A stretch of DNA of 64,000 bases from Burkholderiales bacterium (lineage in GTDB: Bacteria; Pseudomonadota; Gammaproteobacteria; Burkholderiales; Burkholderiaceae_C). Each line of letters starts with the position of its first letter. Within the stretch, counting starts at the first letter, position 1. The notes below the pieces were generated by a model. That model searched no databases. It saw only the letters and a list, made by a program, of their open reading frames with translations, and was not told where the DNA came from. The DNA lies in assembly GCA_016702555.1 (NCBI GenBank), contig JADJDV010000005.1, forward strand, positions 186,001 to 250,000, given 5' to 3'. Position numbers and translations under genes: made by a program. Positions 19,177-27,461 of the stretch are shown here, in pieces.

Positions 19177-20064
19177 TCAGGCCAACACCACCCTGCCCTG
19201 CATGGTCAGCCAGCCGTCGTGGTCATTGGCCCACAGCTTCACGTGCTTGCCATCGGCCGAGGGCACGCCGTTGACGAAGAACGGGTTCAGATCAAAGGTC
19301 GGGCGCACGGCGCGGAACTCGAAGCGCTGGATGAAGCCCTCGGGCGCGTGCCGGCGCACCAGGTCGGTCAGCAAGGTGGCAATCAACGGGCCGTGCACGA
19401 TCAGGCCGGGGTAGCCTTCGACCTGCGTCACGTACTGGCGGTCGTAGTGGATGCGGTGGCCGTTGAAGGTGAGCGCGCTGTAGCGGAACAGCAGCACATC
19501 GTCGGGCGTGATCTGGCGGCGCCAGGGCGCGCCGGTCTCGGCCGCCGTCGGCGCGGCCGGCTGCTCGCCAGGCTGGGCAGCGGCGCGATAGACGATGTCG
19601 TGCTCTTCCGTCAGGCACAGTCCGCGCTCGTTGTGCACCTCGTGGCGCACCAGCACGAAGACCATCTCACCGCTGCGCCCCGTCTTGTGCGTGACCGACT
19701 CGATGCGCGAGACCTTGCGCGCCGCATCACCCACGCGCAGCGGGTTGCCCGGCTCCCACGACAGGCGCCCGCCCGCCCACATGCGGCGCGGCAGCGGCAC
19801 CGGGGGCAGAAAACCGCCGCGCCTGGGATGCCCGTCGGGGCCGATCTGGCTTTGCAGCGCCTGCGGCAGGAAGTACAGCCAGTGGCCCAGCGGCGGCACC
19901 ACGCTGCCCTTGGCGGGCGGTGCGTCGTCGCGGTCCAGCGTGGCCGACAGGCCGCGCAGCGGCGCGGCGCCGATGTCGTCCTGCAATTGCTCGCTGCGGC
20001 CCACCCATTGCTGCAGATGGGCAATGGCGGCGGCGTCCAGTGGGGTTGGGGTGTGGCTTGACAT
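19177..20064 (-). CDS. ich: hotdog-fold hydratase, probable itaconyl-CoA hydratase
   Basis: A 295-residue double-hotdog protein of the mesaconyl-C4-CoA / itaconyl-CoA hydratase group. The N-terminal half is a degenerate FAS1-type dehydratase domain. The C-terminal half carries the hydratase-2 signature YSALTFNGHRIHYDRQYV followed by EGYPGLIVHGPL. It would hydrate itaconyl-CoA to citramalyl-CoA, the substrate of the lyase downstream. The start is ATG at 20064 (MSSHTPTP); upstream in-frame codons run toward the LysR promoter and are less likely. It is the first gene of the operon. Confidence 0.84.
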   Translation of the reverse strand: MSSHTPTPLDAAAIAHLQQWVGRSEQLQDDIGAAPLRGLSATLDRDDAPPAKGSVVPPLGHWLYFLPQALQSQIGPDGHPRRGGFLPPVPLPRRMWAGGRLSWEPGNPLRVGDAARKVSRIESVTHKTGRSGEMVFVLVRHEVHNERGLCLTEEHDIVYRAAAQPGEQPAAPTAAETGAPWRRQITPDDVLLFRYSALTFNGHRIHYDRQYVTQVEGYPGLIVHGPLIATLLTDLVRRHAPEGFIQRFEFRAVRPTFDLNPFFVNGVPSADGKHVKLWANDHDGWLTMQGRVVLA

Positions 20065-20121
20065 GGCCCGATGTTCGCCTGCCGGGCGGCAACGCACAAT
20101 AGGTGATTTCGAGATCAAGGT

Positions 20122-20136
20122 TTCGGATAATCCGAA
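20122..20136. promoter_or_regulatory. LysR-type operator in the divergent promoter
   Basis: TTCGGATAATCCGAA is a perfect 7-1-7 palindrome in the 97-bp space between the hydratase and regulator starts. It contains the T-N11-A arrangement of LysR-type boxes and lies 26 bases before the regulator start, where autorepression is usual. An imperfect second site (gatttcgagatc, 20105-20116) lies on the operon side. Confidence 0.65.
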
Positions 20137-20161
20137 GGCTCGCCCTCCGCGACCCGCCACC

Positions 20162-21139
20162 ATGCAATTCGACCTGACCGATCTGCGCCTGTTCGTGCGC
20201 ACCGCCGAGGAAGGCGCGCTGACCCGCGCGGCAGCGCGCCAGCACCTGTCGCTGGCCGCCGCCAGCGCGCGCATCAAGGCGCTGGAAGAACAGGCCGGCC
20301 TGGCGCTGCTGTACCGCGAGACGCGCGGCGTGCGCCTGACACCGGCGGGCGACGCCTTCCTGCACCACGCGCGCGGCCTGCTGCATCAGACCGAACGGCT
20401 GCGCGCCGAACTGCAGGAGTACGGCGGCGGCCTGCGCGGCCACCTGCGCATGTTCGCCAACACCACGGCGGTGATGGACTTCCTGCCCGAACTGTTGCCC
20501 GGCTTCCTGGCCGCGCACCCGCGCATCAACATCGACTTGCAGGAAAAGCCCAACGCCGACATCGCGCGCGGCGTGCGCGACGGCCGCGCCGACGTCGGCA
20601 TCGTCGCCGGCAATGTCGACACCGACGGCTTGCGCGCGATCCATTTCTCGACCGACCGGCTGGTGCTGGTGGTGGCGCGCGGCCACGCGCTGGCGCGGCG
20701 CAAGTCGATCGCCTTCGCCGACACCCTGGGCCACGACTTCATCGGCATGCACGCCGACAGCACATTGCAGACCTACCTGAGTCGCATCACCGAGCAAATG
20801 GGCCGCACGCTCAAGCTGCGCATCCAGCTGTCCAGCTTCGACGCCATGTGCCGCATGATCGGCAGCGGCGTCGGCATCGGCGTGGTGCCCGAGACCACCG
20901 CGCGGCGCAACCTGGCGACCATGAAGCTGGTGCAGATCGAGTTGCGCGACGACTGGAAATGGCGCGAGCGGCGCGCCCTGGTGCGCGAGGGCGAGGCGCT
21001 GCCCGGCTACACGCTGGCGCTGCTGGAGACGCTGCAACGCCACTTCCACGCCGACACGCGCACCGCGGCGGCGCCATCCAGCGCGCCGCACCGCAGCGCC
21101 GGCCGCCCGCCAGGCAACGCCGAGACCCATCCCGCATGA
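20162..21139 (+). CDS. LysR-type regulator of the itaconate-type operon
   Basis: LysR-type regulator of 325 residues. The N-terminal winged helix is MQFDLTDLRLFVRTAEEGAL with the recognition helix LSLAAASARIKALEEQAG; the effector domain starts near residue 90 (LRGHLRMFANTTAVMDF). It is divergent from the catabolic operon with the palindrome between, the standard layout for a regulator that responds to the pathway substrate or a CoA ester. The C-terminal tail is unusually Ala/Pro/Arg-rich. Its TGA overlaps the start of the next gene (ATGA), linking it to a phospholipid enzyme. Confidence 0.93.
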   Translation: MQFDLTDLRLFVRTAEEGALTRAAARQHLSLAAASARIKALEEQAGLALLYRETRGVRLTPAGDAFLHHARGLLHQTERLRAELQEYGGGLRGHLRMFANTTAVMDFLPELLPGFLAAHPRINIDLQEKPNADIARGVRDGRADVGIVAGNVDTDGLRAIHFSTDRLVLVVARGHALARRKSIAFADTLGHDFIGMHADSTLQTYLSRITEQMGRTLKLRIQLSSFDAMCRMIGSGVGIGVVPETTARRNLATMKLVQIELRDDWKWRERRALVREGEALPGYTLALLETLQRHFHADTRTAAAPSSAPHRSAGRPPGNAETHPA

Positions 21140-22614
21140 TCCGACTGCCCGCCCTGACCCCGCTCGAGCACCTGGCCTTTGTCGCCGCCGGGCTGCTGAC
21201 CTACATCGTCGTCACGCGCGTGCGGCGCCAGCGCCGCCACCCGTACGCGGCGCTGGCCTGGGTGATCGGCATCGCGGCGTTTCCCTACCTCGGGCTGCCC
21301 CTGTTCCTGGCCTTCGGCACGCGCAAGCTGGTGCGCCCGCACACGCAGCGCGAGCCGGCGCCGGCGGGACCCTGGGCCGCGCTGGCGCCGCTGTGGGCCA
21401 CGCGGCTGCTGGCCTCGCTCGGCGTGGCCGGCGCGCGGCCGCAGGCGGCGGTGCGCTTCCAGGCCGAGGGCGAGGCCGCGCTGGCCGAGCTGCAGGCGCT
21501 GATCGGCTCGGCGCGCCGCACGCTCGACATCTGCACCTACGTGCTGGGCGACGACGAGGTCGGCGCCGCCGTGGCCGCCCGACTGGCCGAATGCGCGCGC
21601 GCCGGCGTGCGGGTACGCCTGCTGATCGACAGCATCGGCAGCCTGAAGAGCGCGCACAGCCACGACGCGCTGCTCAAGGCCGCGGGCGTCCACACGCGCC
21701 TGTTCATGCCGGCACTGCGCAGCCCACGGCGCGGCCGCGTCAACCTGCGCAACCACCGCAAGCTGGTGGTGGCCGATGGCGTGCGCGTGTGGGGCGGCGG
21801 CCGCAACATCGCCAACGAATACTTCATCGGCCGCACCGGCGAAGCGCCCTGGCTCGACTTGAGCTTCGTCGCCGAAGGCGCTTTGGCGGTGCAGGCGCAG
21901 GCGCTGTTCGACGGCGACTGGCGCCTGGCCCGGGGCGCGCGCCGCGCACCGCGACTGGGCTATGCCGAGCGCGTGGCGCGGCACGAGGCCGAGCTTCCCA
22001 CCGGTGAGCTGGCGTGGCTGCAGGCCGCGCACCCGTCACCCGCCATGGGCACGTCAGCGGCCCAAGCCCGCGGCGGCGTGGCGCTGGCGCAATGGGTGCC
22101 CAGCGGCCCCGACTTCCACGAAGACGTGCTGCACGCGCTGCTGGTCTCGGCCGCCTTCCACGCCGAGCGGCGCCTGCTGCTGGCCACGCCCTACTTCGTG
22201 CCCGACGAGGGTCTGCTGGAGTCGCTGGTACTGGCGGCCAAGCGCGGCCTGCAGATCACGCTGGTGCTGCCGCGCCAGTCGAACCACCGGCTGGCCGACT
22301 GGGCGCGCGGGCGCGCCGTGCGCGAACTGGTCGACGCCGGCGCCGAAGTGCGGCTGCTGCCGGCCATGCTGCACGCCAAGGCGGTGGTGGTCGACGAGGT
22401 ATTGGCCCTGTGCGGCTCATCCAACCTCGACAGCCGCAGCCTGTTCATCAATTACGAGGCCATGGCCGCGTTCTACGGCGCCGCCGAGATCGGCTGGCTG
22501 GCCGACTGGATCACCGACACCGCCGCGGCGGGCACACCGGCCTCGGCCAATCCACCCAGCTGGCTGCGCGACATCGGTGAGGGCATGGTGGCGACGGTGG
22601 CGTTCCAGCTGTGA
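21136..22614 (+). CDS. phospholipase D family protein, cardiolipin synthase-like
   Basis: A 492-residue membrane-anchored PLD superfamily enzyme, likely making cardiolipin from phosphatidylglycerol. Two N-terminal membrane helices (about residues 10-28 and 38-60) are followed by two HKD motifs: HRKLVVAD with GGGRN near residue 204, and HAKAVVVD with CGSSN near residue 412. Length and architecture match the bacterial ClsA type. It starts at 21136 within the stop of the LysR gene, so it is at least partly co-transcribed with it. It ends at a hairpin terminator. Confidence 0.88.
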   Translation: MIRLPALTPLEHLAFVAAGLLTYIVVTRVRRQRRHPYAALAWVIGIAAFPYLGLPLFLAFGTRKLVRPHTQREPAPAGPWAALAPLWATRLLASLGVAGARPQAAVRFQAEGEAALAELQALIGSARRTLDICTYVLGDDEVGAAVAARLAECARAGVRVRLLIDSIGSLKSAHSHDALLKAAGVHTRLFMPALRSPRRGRVNLRNHRKLVVADGVRVWGGGRNIANEYFIGRTGEAPWLDLSFVAEGALAVQAQALFDGDWRLARGARRAPRLGYAERVARHEAELPTGELAWLQAAHPSPAMGTSAAQARGGVALAQWVPSGPDFHEDVLHALLVSAAFHAERRLLLATPYFVPDEGLLESLVLAAKRGLQITLVLPRQSNHRLADWARGRAVRELVDAGAEVRLLPAMLHAKAVVVDEVLALCGSSNLDSRSLFINYEAMAAFYGAAEIGWLADWITDTAAAGTPASANPPSWLRDIGEGMVATVAFQL

Positions 22615-22652
22615 CTGAGCGCCGCCGAAGCCGCGTCAGGCCGCGCGTACGA

Positions 22653-22678
22653 AACACGGCGCCCGCAGGCGCCGTGTT
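22653..22678. terminator. bidirectional hairpin terminator
   Basis: AACACGGCGCC (22653-22663) pairs perfectly with GGCGCCGTGTT (22668-22678) around a CGCA tetraloop, between convergent stops at 22614 and 22701. The following T-runs are short on both strands, so efficiency is uncertain. Confidence 0.7.
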
Positions 22679-22700
22679 GCCGTCAGGCCGATGCCCCGGC

Positions 22701-23564
22701 TCAGCGGCCGTCGCCGTCAAAGTCACCCGGCAGGGCACGTTCGACGCGATGCCAGGCGGCACGGGTCGAGGCCTTGGCCTCTTCCCAGGTCAGGCGCGAC
22801 TTGCCCTTGATGCGCTCCCAGTCGGCTTCCAGCGCCGACTCGACATCGTCGTAGGGACGACCGGCGTAGCGGCCGTAGTTGTCGTAGGCCAGACGATAGG
22901 CGGGGCCGTAATCGTCGTAGGTGTAGCCGGTGCGATAGCCCGGTGCCGACCGATAGCTGTCGCGCCAGTAGGCGTCTTCGGCGGCCGGGTTCACCGCCTC
23001 GGCCAAGCCGTGGCCGGCAGCGCCGCCCGCGATGCCGCCGATGGCCGCACCCACAGCCATGCCAACCGGGCCGCCGACGCTGCCCAGCAGAGCGCCGGTG
23101 GCGGCACCGGCACCGGCGCCAGTGCCGGTCGCCAGGTTGTGGTCGCCGACCGGGTCCGTGGCCTTCGGATTCACGGCTTCGCCCAGCCCCTTGCCGGCGA
23201 CACCGCCGGTCGCGGCACCAACGGCGGCACCAATCACGGTGCCCACAGGACCGGCGACCGAACCCACGGCCGCGCCAGTCAGCGCGCCGCCGGTGGCGCC
23301 GACGCCCGTGGCCACCTTGTGCTGGTTGGGATCGAGTTCGGCGGTCGGATCAATGTTTTCTCCGACCTCCTTGCCCGCCAGACCACCGGTCACGGCACCG
23401 ATGATGCCGCCGACCACGGTGCCGACCGGTCCACCCACCGCGGTGCCGATGGCGGCACCTGCGGCAGCGCCACCCGCGGCGCCGACGCCGGTCGCGACCG
23501 GATGCGCACCGGGCTCGCCGGTGATGGGATCTTCATTGCGATCACGGGGAAATTTGTCAGCCAT
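22701..23564 (-). CDS. triple glycine-zipper protein
   Basis: A 287-residue protein made of three similar glycine-zipper modules (about residues 20-72, 80-133 and 140-194). Each begins with a HxVATGVGA- or HNLATGTGA-like segment, contains GPVGTVIG-like repeats of G-x3-G and ends with a GKxxGE/AVNP-like boundary. The last 90 residues are quite different: acidic and Tyr-rich (YTYDDYGPAYRLAYDNYGRY), then a DWERIKGKSRLTWEEAK segment resembling CsbD/stress-protein helices. No signal peptide is seen. Glycine zippers insert in or pack against membranes. The function is unknown; a stress-related envelope role is a guess. Confidence 0.8.
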   Translation of the reverse strand: MADKFPRDRNEDPITGEPGAHPVATGVGAAGGAAAGAAIGTAVGGPVGTVVGGIIGAVTGGLAGKEVGENIDPTAELDPNQHKVATGVGATGGALTGAAVGSVAGPVGTVIGAAVGAATGGVAGKGLGEAVNPKATDPVGDHNLATGTGAGAGAATGALLGSVGGPVGMAVGAAIGGIAGGAAGHGLAEAVNPAAEDAYWRDSYRSAPGYRTGYTYDDYGPAYRLAYDNYGRYAGRPYDDVESALEADWERIKGKSRLTWEEAKASTRAAWHRVERALPGDFDGDGR

Positions 23565-23802
23565 GATGAACTACTCCAAAAGAATGTGCGGGTTGATAAA
23601 GTCTCTCAGCGCTGGTTTCGATGAACCCGCGAAGGGCTTCAGCGCCGAGCACATGCAGTATCAGAGCCCTGCGCACGCCGGCTTGTCAGGAGCCGCCGAC
23701 AGCGCGCGTGAGCGATCGCGCCTCGGCGGCGCAAGGCAATGCGCGCCGCTTTGTCGGCCGCGCCTACCCCTCTGCCGTGCCGGCCCGCCGGAGGCCAGGC
23801 GA

Positions 23803-24528
23803 TCAGCGCGTGCCGCCGCTGTCTTCCGCGATGCGACCGGCCTCGACGGTGAGCTGGCGCGCGCAGCGCGAGGCGATGGCGCGGTCGTGCGTCACCAGCA
23901 CCAGGGTCGTGCCCTGCTCGCGGTTCAGATCGAACATCAGTTCCATGATCTTCTCGCCGGTGGCGAAGTCGAGGCTGCCGGTGGGTTCGTCGGCCAGCAA
24001 CACCGCCGGGTGCACCACGAAGGCACGCGCCAGCGCCACGCGCTGCTGCTCGCCGCCCGAGAGCACCTTGGGGTAGTGGCGCAGCCGCTCGGCCAGGCCG
24101 ACGCGCGCCAGCATGTCGGTCGCCGTCGCGCGCGCGTCCTTGCGGCCGGCCAGCTCCAGCGGCAGCATCACGTTCTCCAGCGCGCTCAGGTTGCCCATCA
24201 GCTGGAAGCTCTGGAACACGAAGCCGATCTTGCGCGCGCGCAGCGCGGCGCGCTGGTCCTCGCCGACGGCAAACAGGTCCTCGCCATCCAGGCGCACGGT
24301 GCCGCGCGTGGGCGTGTCGAGGCCGGCGATGATGGACAGCAGCGTGCTCTTGCCCGAGCCCGAGGCGCCGACGATGGCCACGGTTTCGCGCGGCGCCAGG
24401 CTGAAATGGATATCGCGCAAAATATCCAGCGTGCCGGTGGAGTCGGTGACCGATTTGAAAACATGCTCCACCGCGACGATGGGGGAGCGGGGGGCGTCTG
24501 GCGCGAGGCCGGGCGAAGTTTCTGTCAT
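23803..24528 (-). CDS. ybbA: ABC transporter ATP-binding protein, YbbA type
   Basis: A 241-residue ATPase of the LolD/MacB-type ABC family. Walker A is GASGSGKST near residue 54, the Q-loop is in FVFQSFQLM, the signature is LSGGEQQR near 157, Walker B is VLLADEPTG and the H-loop is LVTHD. As in E. coli it is divergent from tesA. No YbbP-type permease is adjacent: 23565-23802 holds no such gene. The ATPase must use a partner elsewhere or work alone. Only 14 bases separate its start from that of tesA. Confidence 0.88.
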   Translation of the reverse strand: MTETSPGLAPDAPRSPIVAVEHVFKSVTDSTGTLDILRDIHFSLAPRETVAIVGASGSGKSTLLSIIAGLDTPTRGTVRLDGEDLFAVGEDQRAALRARKIGFVFQSFQLMGNLSALENVMLPLELAGRKDARATATDMLARVGLAERLRHYPKVLSGGEQQRVALARAFVVHPAVLLADEPTGSLDFATGEKIMELMFDLNREQGTTLVLVTHDRAIASRCARQLTVEAGRIAEDSGGTR

Positions 24529-24542
24529 GAAGAGGTTTTCGT

Positions 24543-25181
24543 TTGAAGCGCCGCAACTTTATCCGCTCCGCCCTGGCCGCTGGTGCCGGCGCTCTGGCGG
24601 CATCCTCCGCATTCGCCACTGAGCCGAAGACGGTGCTGGTCGTCGGCGACTCGCTCAGTGCCGAATACGGCATCGCGCGCGGCAGCGGCTGGGTCGCGCT
24701 GCTGGAGCAGAAGCTGGCGGCCGAGAAGATCGCCGCCCGCGTGGTCAACGCCAGCATCTCGGGCGACACCAGCGCCGGTGGCCGCTCGCGCCTGCCGGCG
24801 CTGCTCAAGACCCACCGGCCCGCCGTGGTGGTGATCGAGCTGGGCAGCAACGACGCGCTGCGCGGGCTGTCGCTGGACATGACCGAGGTCAACCTGACCG
24901 CCATGACGCAAGCGGCGCAGCAGGCCGGCGCGCGCGTGCTGCTGACCGGCATGCAGATGCCGCCCAATTACGGCGCCGATTACGGCAAGCGCTTCTTCGA
25001 GCTGTACGCCAAGGTCGCCAAGGCGCAGGGCGCGGCGCTGGTGCCCTTCTTCCTCAAGGGCGTGGCCGACCGGCCGGATGCGATCAGGCTGTTCCAGCCC
25101 GACCGCATCCACCCCACCGCCGAGGCGCACCCGATCATCCTGGGCAACGTCTGGCCCGAGCTGCGGAAGCTGCTGCGGTGA
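24543..25181 (+). CDS. tesA: GDSL arylesterase / acyl-CoA thioesterase I
   Basis: A 212-residue exported SGNH hydrolase, acting on fatty acyl or aryl esters in the periplasm. The start is TTG at 24543 with AAGAGG seven bases before; it begins with a twin-arginine-like signal (MKRRNFIRSALAAGAGALA). Catalytic blocks are GDSLSAEYG (Ser), GSND (Asn) and DRIHPTAEAH (Asp/His). The partnership with ybbA matches enterobacteria. The rare start codon and the very short divergent spacer suggest low expression, or promoters inside the neighbouring coding regions. Confidence 0.92.
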   Translation: MKRRNFIRSALAAGAGALAASSAFATEPKTVLVVGDSLSAEYGIARGSGWVALLEQKLAAEKIAARVVNASISGDTSAGGRSRLPALLKTHRPAVVVIELGSNDALRGLSLDMTEVNLTAMTQAAQQAGARVLLTGMQMPPNYGADYGKRFFELYAKVAKAQGAALVPFFLKGVADRPDAIRLFQPDRIHPTAEAHPIILGNVWPELRKLLR

Positions 25182-26272
25182 GCGTGCACACCCTGCCGGC
25201 GGCCGATGCCCTGCATCGGCTGCAAGACTTCGACGCCATCATCGACGCGCGCAGCGAGAGCGAGTACGCACACGACCACCTGCCCGGCGCCGTCAACTGG
25301 CCCAGCCTGCACGACGAGGAGCGGGCGCGCGTCGGCACGCTGCACCGGCAGGCGGGCCCGTTCGAGGCGCGCAAGCTCGGCGCCGCGCTGGTGGCGCGCA
25401 ACATCGCGGCCCACATCGAACGCGCGGTCGTCGACAAGCCGAAGGACTGGCGCCCCCTGCTCTACTGCTGGCGCGGCGGCCAGCGCAGCGGCGCGCTGGC
25501 GCTGGTGCTGGGGCGGATCGGTTTTCGCGTGAGCCTGATCGAGGGTGGTTACAAGGCCTTCCGCAACGCCTTGCGCACCGACTTGCCGGCGCAGGCCGGA
25601 CGCTTGAATTACCGCGTGGTGTGCGGCCCCACCGGCTCCGGCAAGACGCGGCTGCTGCACGCGCTGCAGGCCGCGGGTGCGCAGGTGCTGGATCTGGAAG
25701 CCCTGGCCAGCCACCGCGCCTCGGTGCTGGGTCTGATCCCCGGCCAGCCGCAGCCCTCGCAAAAGCGCTTCGAGACGCTGGTGTGGCAGCGTCTGTGCGC
25801 CTTCGATGCCACGCGCCCGGTGTATGTCGAGGCCGAAAGCAAGAAAGTCGGCAACTGCACCCTGCCCGATGCGCTGATCGAGGCCATGCGCGCCAGCCCC
25901 TGCCTGCGCGTCGACCTGCCCGAGGACGAGCGCGTGGCGTTGCTGCTGGAGGACTACCCTTTCTTCGTCAGCGATCCGGCCTTCTTCTCCCAGCGGCTCG
26001 ACACCCTGGTCGCGCTGCGCGGCCACGCCCTCATCAACGACTGGAAAGCCAAGGTGGCGGCCGGCCAGACCGAAACCGTGGTGCGCGAGCTGCTCGCCAC
26101 GCATTACGACCCCGGCTACGCGACGTCGACGCGGCGCAACTTCACCCGCTTCGACCAGGCCGAGCCGGTGCCGCTGGCCGATCGCTCGGCGCCGACGCTG
26201 GCCCGGGCGAGCGCCCGGATTCTGGCTATGGTCTCGGAAACGCCGGCGAGCTTGCCGGCAGCGCAAACCTAG
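25178..26272 (+). CDS. mnmH: tRNA 2-selenouridine synthase
   Basis: A 364-residue enzyme replacing sulfur by selenium at U34 of certain tRNAs; it also forms the geranylated intermediate. The N-terminal rhodanese domain has Cys-97 in CWRGGQRSG, the same number as in E. coli. The C-terminal half has the P-loop GPTGSGKT near residue 150. It starts with GTG at 25178, overlapping the tesA stop (GTGA), so the two are translationally coupled. selD, the selenophosphate synthetase gene often next to it, is not in this window. Confidence 0.95.
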   Translation: MSVHTLPAADALHRLQDFDAIIDARSESEYAHDHLPGAVNWPSLHDEERARVGTLHRQAGPFEARKLGAALVARNIAAHIERAVVDKPKDWRPLLYCWRGGQRSGALALVLGRIGFRVSLIEGGYKAFRNALRTDLPAQAGRLNYRVVCGPTGSGKTRLLHALQAAGAQVLDLEALASHRASVLGLIPGQPQPSQKRFETLVWQRLCAFDATRPVYVEAESKKVGNCTLPDALIEAMRASPCLRVDLPEDERVALLLEDYPFFVSDPAFFSQRLDTLVALRGHALINDWKAKVAAGQTETVVRELLATHYDPGYATSTRRNFTRFDQAEPVPLADRSAPTLARASARILAMVSETPASLPAAQT

Positions 26273-26284
26273 GCGCAGCAGCGC

Positions 26285-26494
26285 TCAATCGCCGCCGTCG
26301 CCGTCGCCACCCTCCGCGGCAGCCGACGCCTCGGCATCCTGCGGGCCGTCGTTCGGCACGTCCTCGATCTCGTCAGGGCCTCCCGGCTGCGCGCCGCTGC
26401 GCCCCTGGGCCTTGGCGCGCGCCTTTTCCTCTTTCTTGCGTTTCTTCTCCAGCTCGCGCTGCCGCTTTGCGTATCCGTAGTTGGGGGTCGCCAA
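26285..26494 (-). CDS. small highly charged protein
   Basis: A 69-residue protein I can only describe. The first half is strongly basic (YAKRQRELEKKRKKEEKARAKA, about residues 8-28) and likely a single helix; the second half is acidic and low-complexity (DEIEDVPNDGPQDAE, then Gly/Asp). The start is TTG at 26494 with a perfect AGGAGGT site (26501-26507), which makes it convincing despite its size. It faces mnmH with 12 bases between the stops. Nucleic-acid or ribosome association would fit the composition but is not shown. Confidence 0.72.
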   Translation of the reverse strand: MATPNYGYAKRQRELEKKRKKEEKARAKAQGRSGAQPGGPDEIEDVPNDGPQDAEASAAAEGGDGDGGD

Positions 26495-26535
26495 TGATTC
26501 ACCTCCTGATCAATGCGAACCACTGTACCAGCCCT

Positions 26536-27396
26536 TCACTGACCGCGCGGGGCGGCCGGCTCCTGCCAGCGCACCGCGCCGCGATAGGCATGCCAACTGG
26601 CATGTCCAAGCAGCGGGCCGATCAGCAGGAAACCGACGCCCCAGGTGAGCAGCGCGAGCGCAATCAGCAGCGTGATCAGAAAGCCCCACCACAGCAGGGT
26701 GATGGGGTTGGCAAACACCACGCGGATGCTGGTGATGGCGGCGCTGATGGCGTCGGTGTCGCGGTCGAGAATCATCGGGATCGACACCACGGCCGTCGAA
26801 TACACCAGCAGCGCGAAGATGCCGCCCACCGCCAGGTAGACCAGCACGAACTCGATGTTCTCGGGGTTGAAGATGGCCTGCAGCACGCCAGTGGTGGACG
26901 GCATGCCGGTGTTGAAGAACACCGCGAACACCACCAGCGAGGCACGGCCCCACAGCAGCTCCAGCACGATCAGCACCAGCACCAGCATGCCCATGCTGCG
27001 GATGTGCGAGTCCCAGCAGGTGAGCGAGGCGCCCAGCTCGGGCTTCAGGCCCAGCTCGCGCCGGCGGCTGACTTCGTACAAGCCCATGGCAAGGAACGGC
27101 CCGACCAGCAGGCAGCCCGAGGCGATCGACATCACGTACTCGGGCTGGTTGCGAAACACCAGCGCCAGCAGCGCGGCCATCGCCCAGAAGCAGGCGCCGT
27201 AGAACAGACCGATGCCAGGCGCGGCGCGGAAATCGCGCCAGCCGCGCGCCAGCCAGCGCAGCGGATCGGCCAGGCCCAGCGGCACCATCACCGCCTGCGG
27301 CATGGTGGAGGGCGGCGGCACATAGGGCTGATAGGCGTCGGCCAGCGGCGGCGCGGGCGGCACGGGGGCGGATGCGTCGGTCGAGTGGTCGGTCAT
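26536..27396 (-). CDS. DUF2189 integral membrane protein
   Basis: A 286-residue inner-membrane protein of the DUF2189 family, with a Pro-rich N-terminal tail (about 45 residues) and six to seven hydrophobic helices. The family signature region is the LARGWRDFRAAPGIGLFYG helix start and LLVGPFLAMGLYEVSRRRELG. The start MTDHSTD at 27396 is preferred over codons further upstream, which would add 23 residues reaching into the neighbouring gene. The function is unknown. Confidence 0.82.
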   Translation of the reverse strand: MTDHSTDASAPVPPAPPLADAYQPYVPPPSTMPQAVMVPLGLADPLRWLARGWRDFRAAPGIGLFYGACFWAMAALLALVFRNQPEYVMSIASGCLLVGPFLAMGLYEVSRRRELGLKPELGASLTCWDSHIRSMGMLVLVLIVLELLWGRASLVVFAVFFNTGMPSTTGVLQAIFNPENIEFVLVYLAVGGIFALLVYSTAVVSIPMILDRDTDAISAAITSIRVVFANPITLLWWGFLITLLIALALLTWGVGFLLIGPLLGHASWHAYRGAVRWQEPAAPRGQ

Positions 27397-27461
27397 CGCG
27401 GGTCGGTGGCGGTCATGCGGGCGCGAGCATAAGCCAGCCCGGCACGGCATGACAAGCAGGA

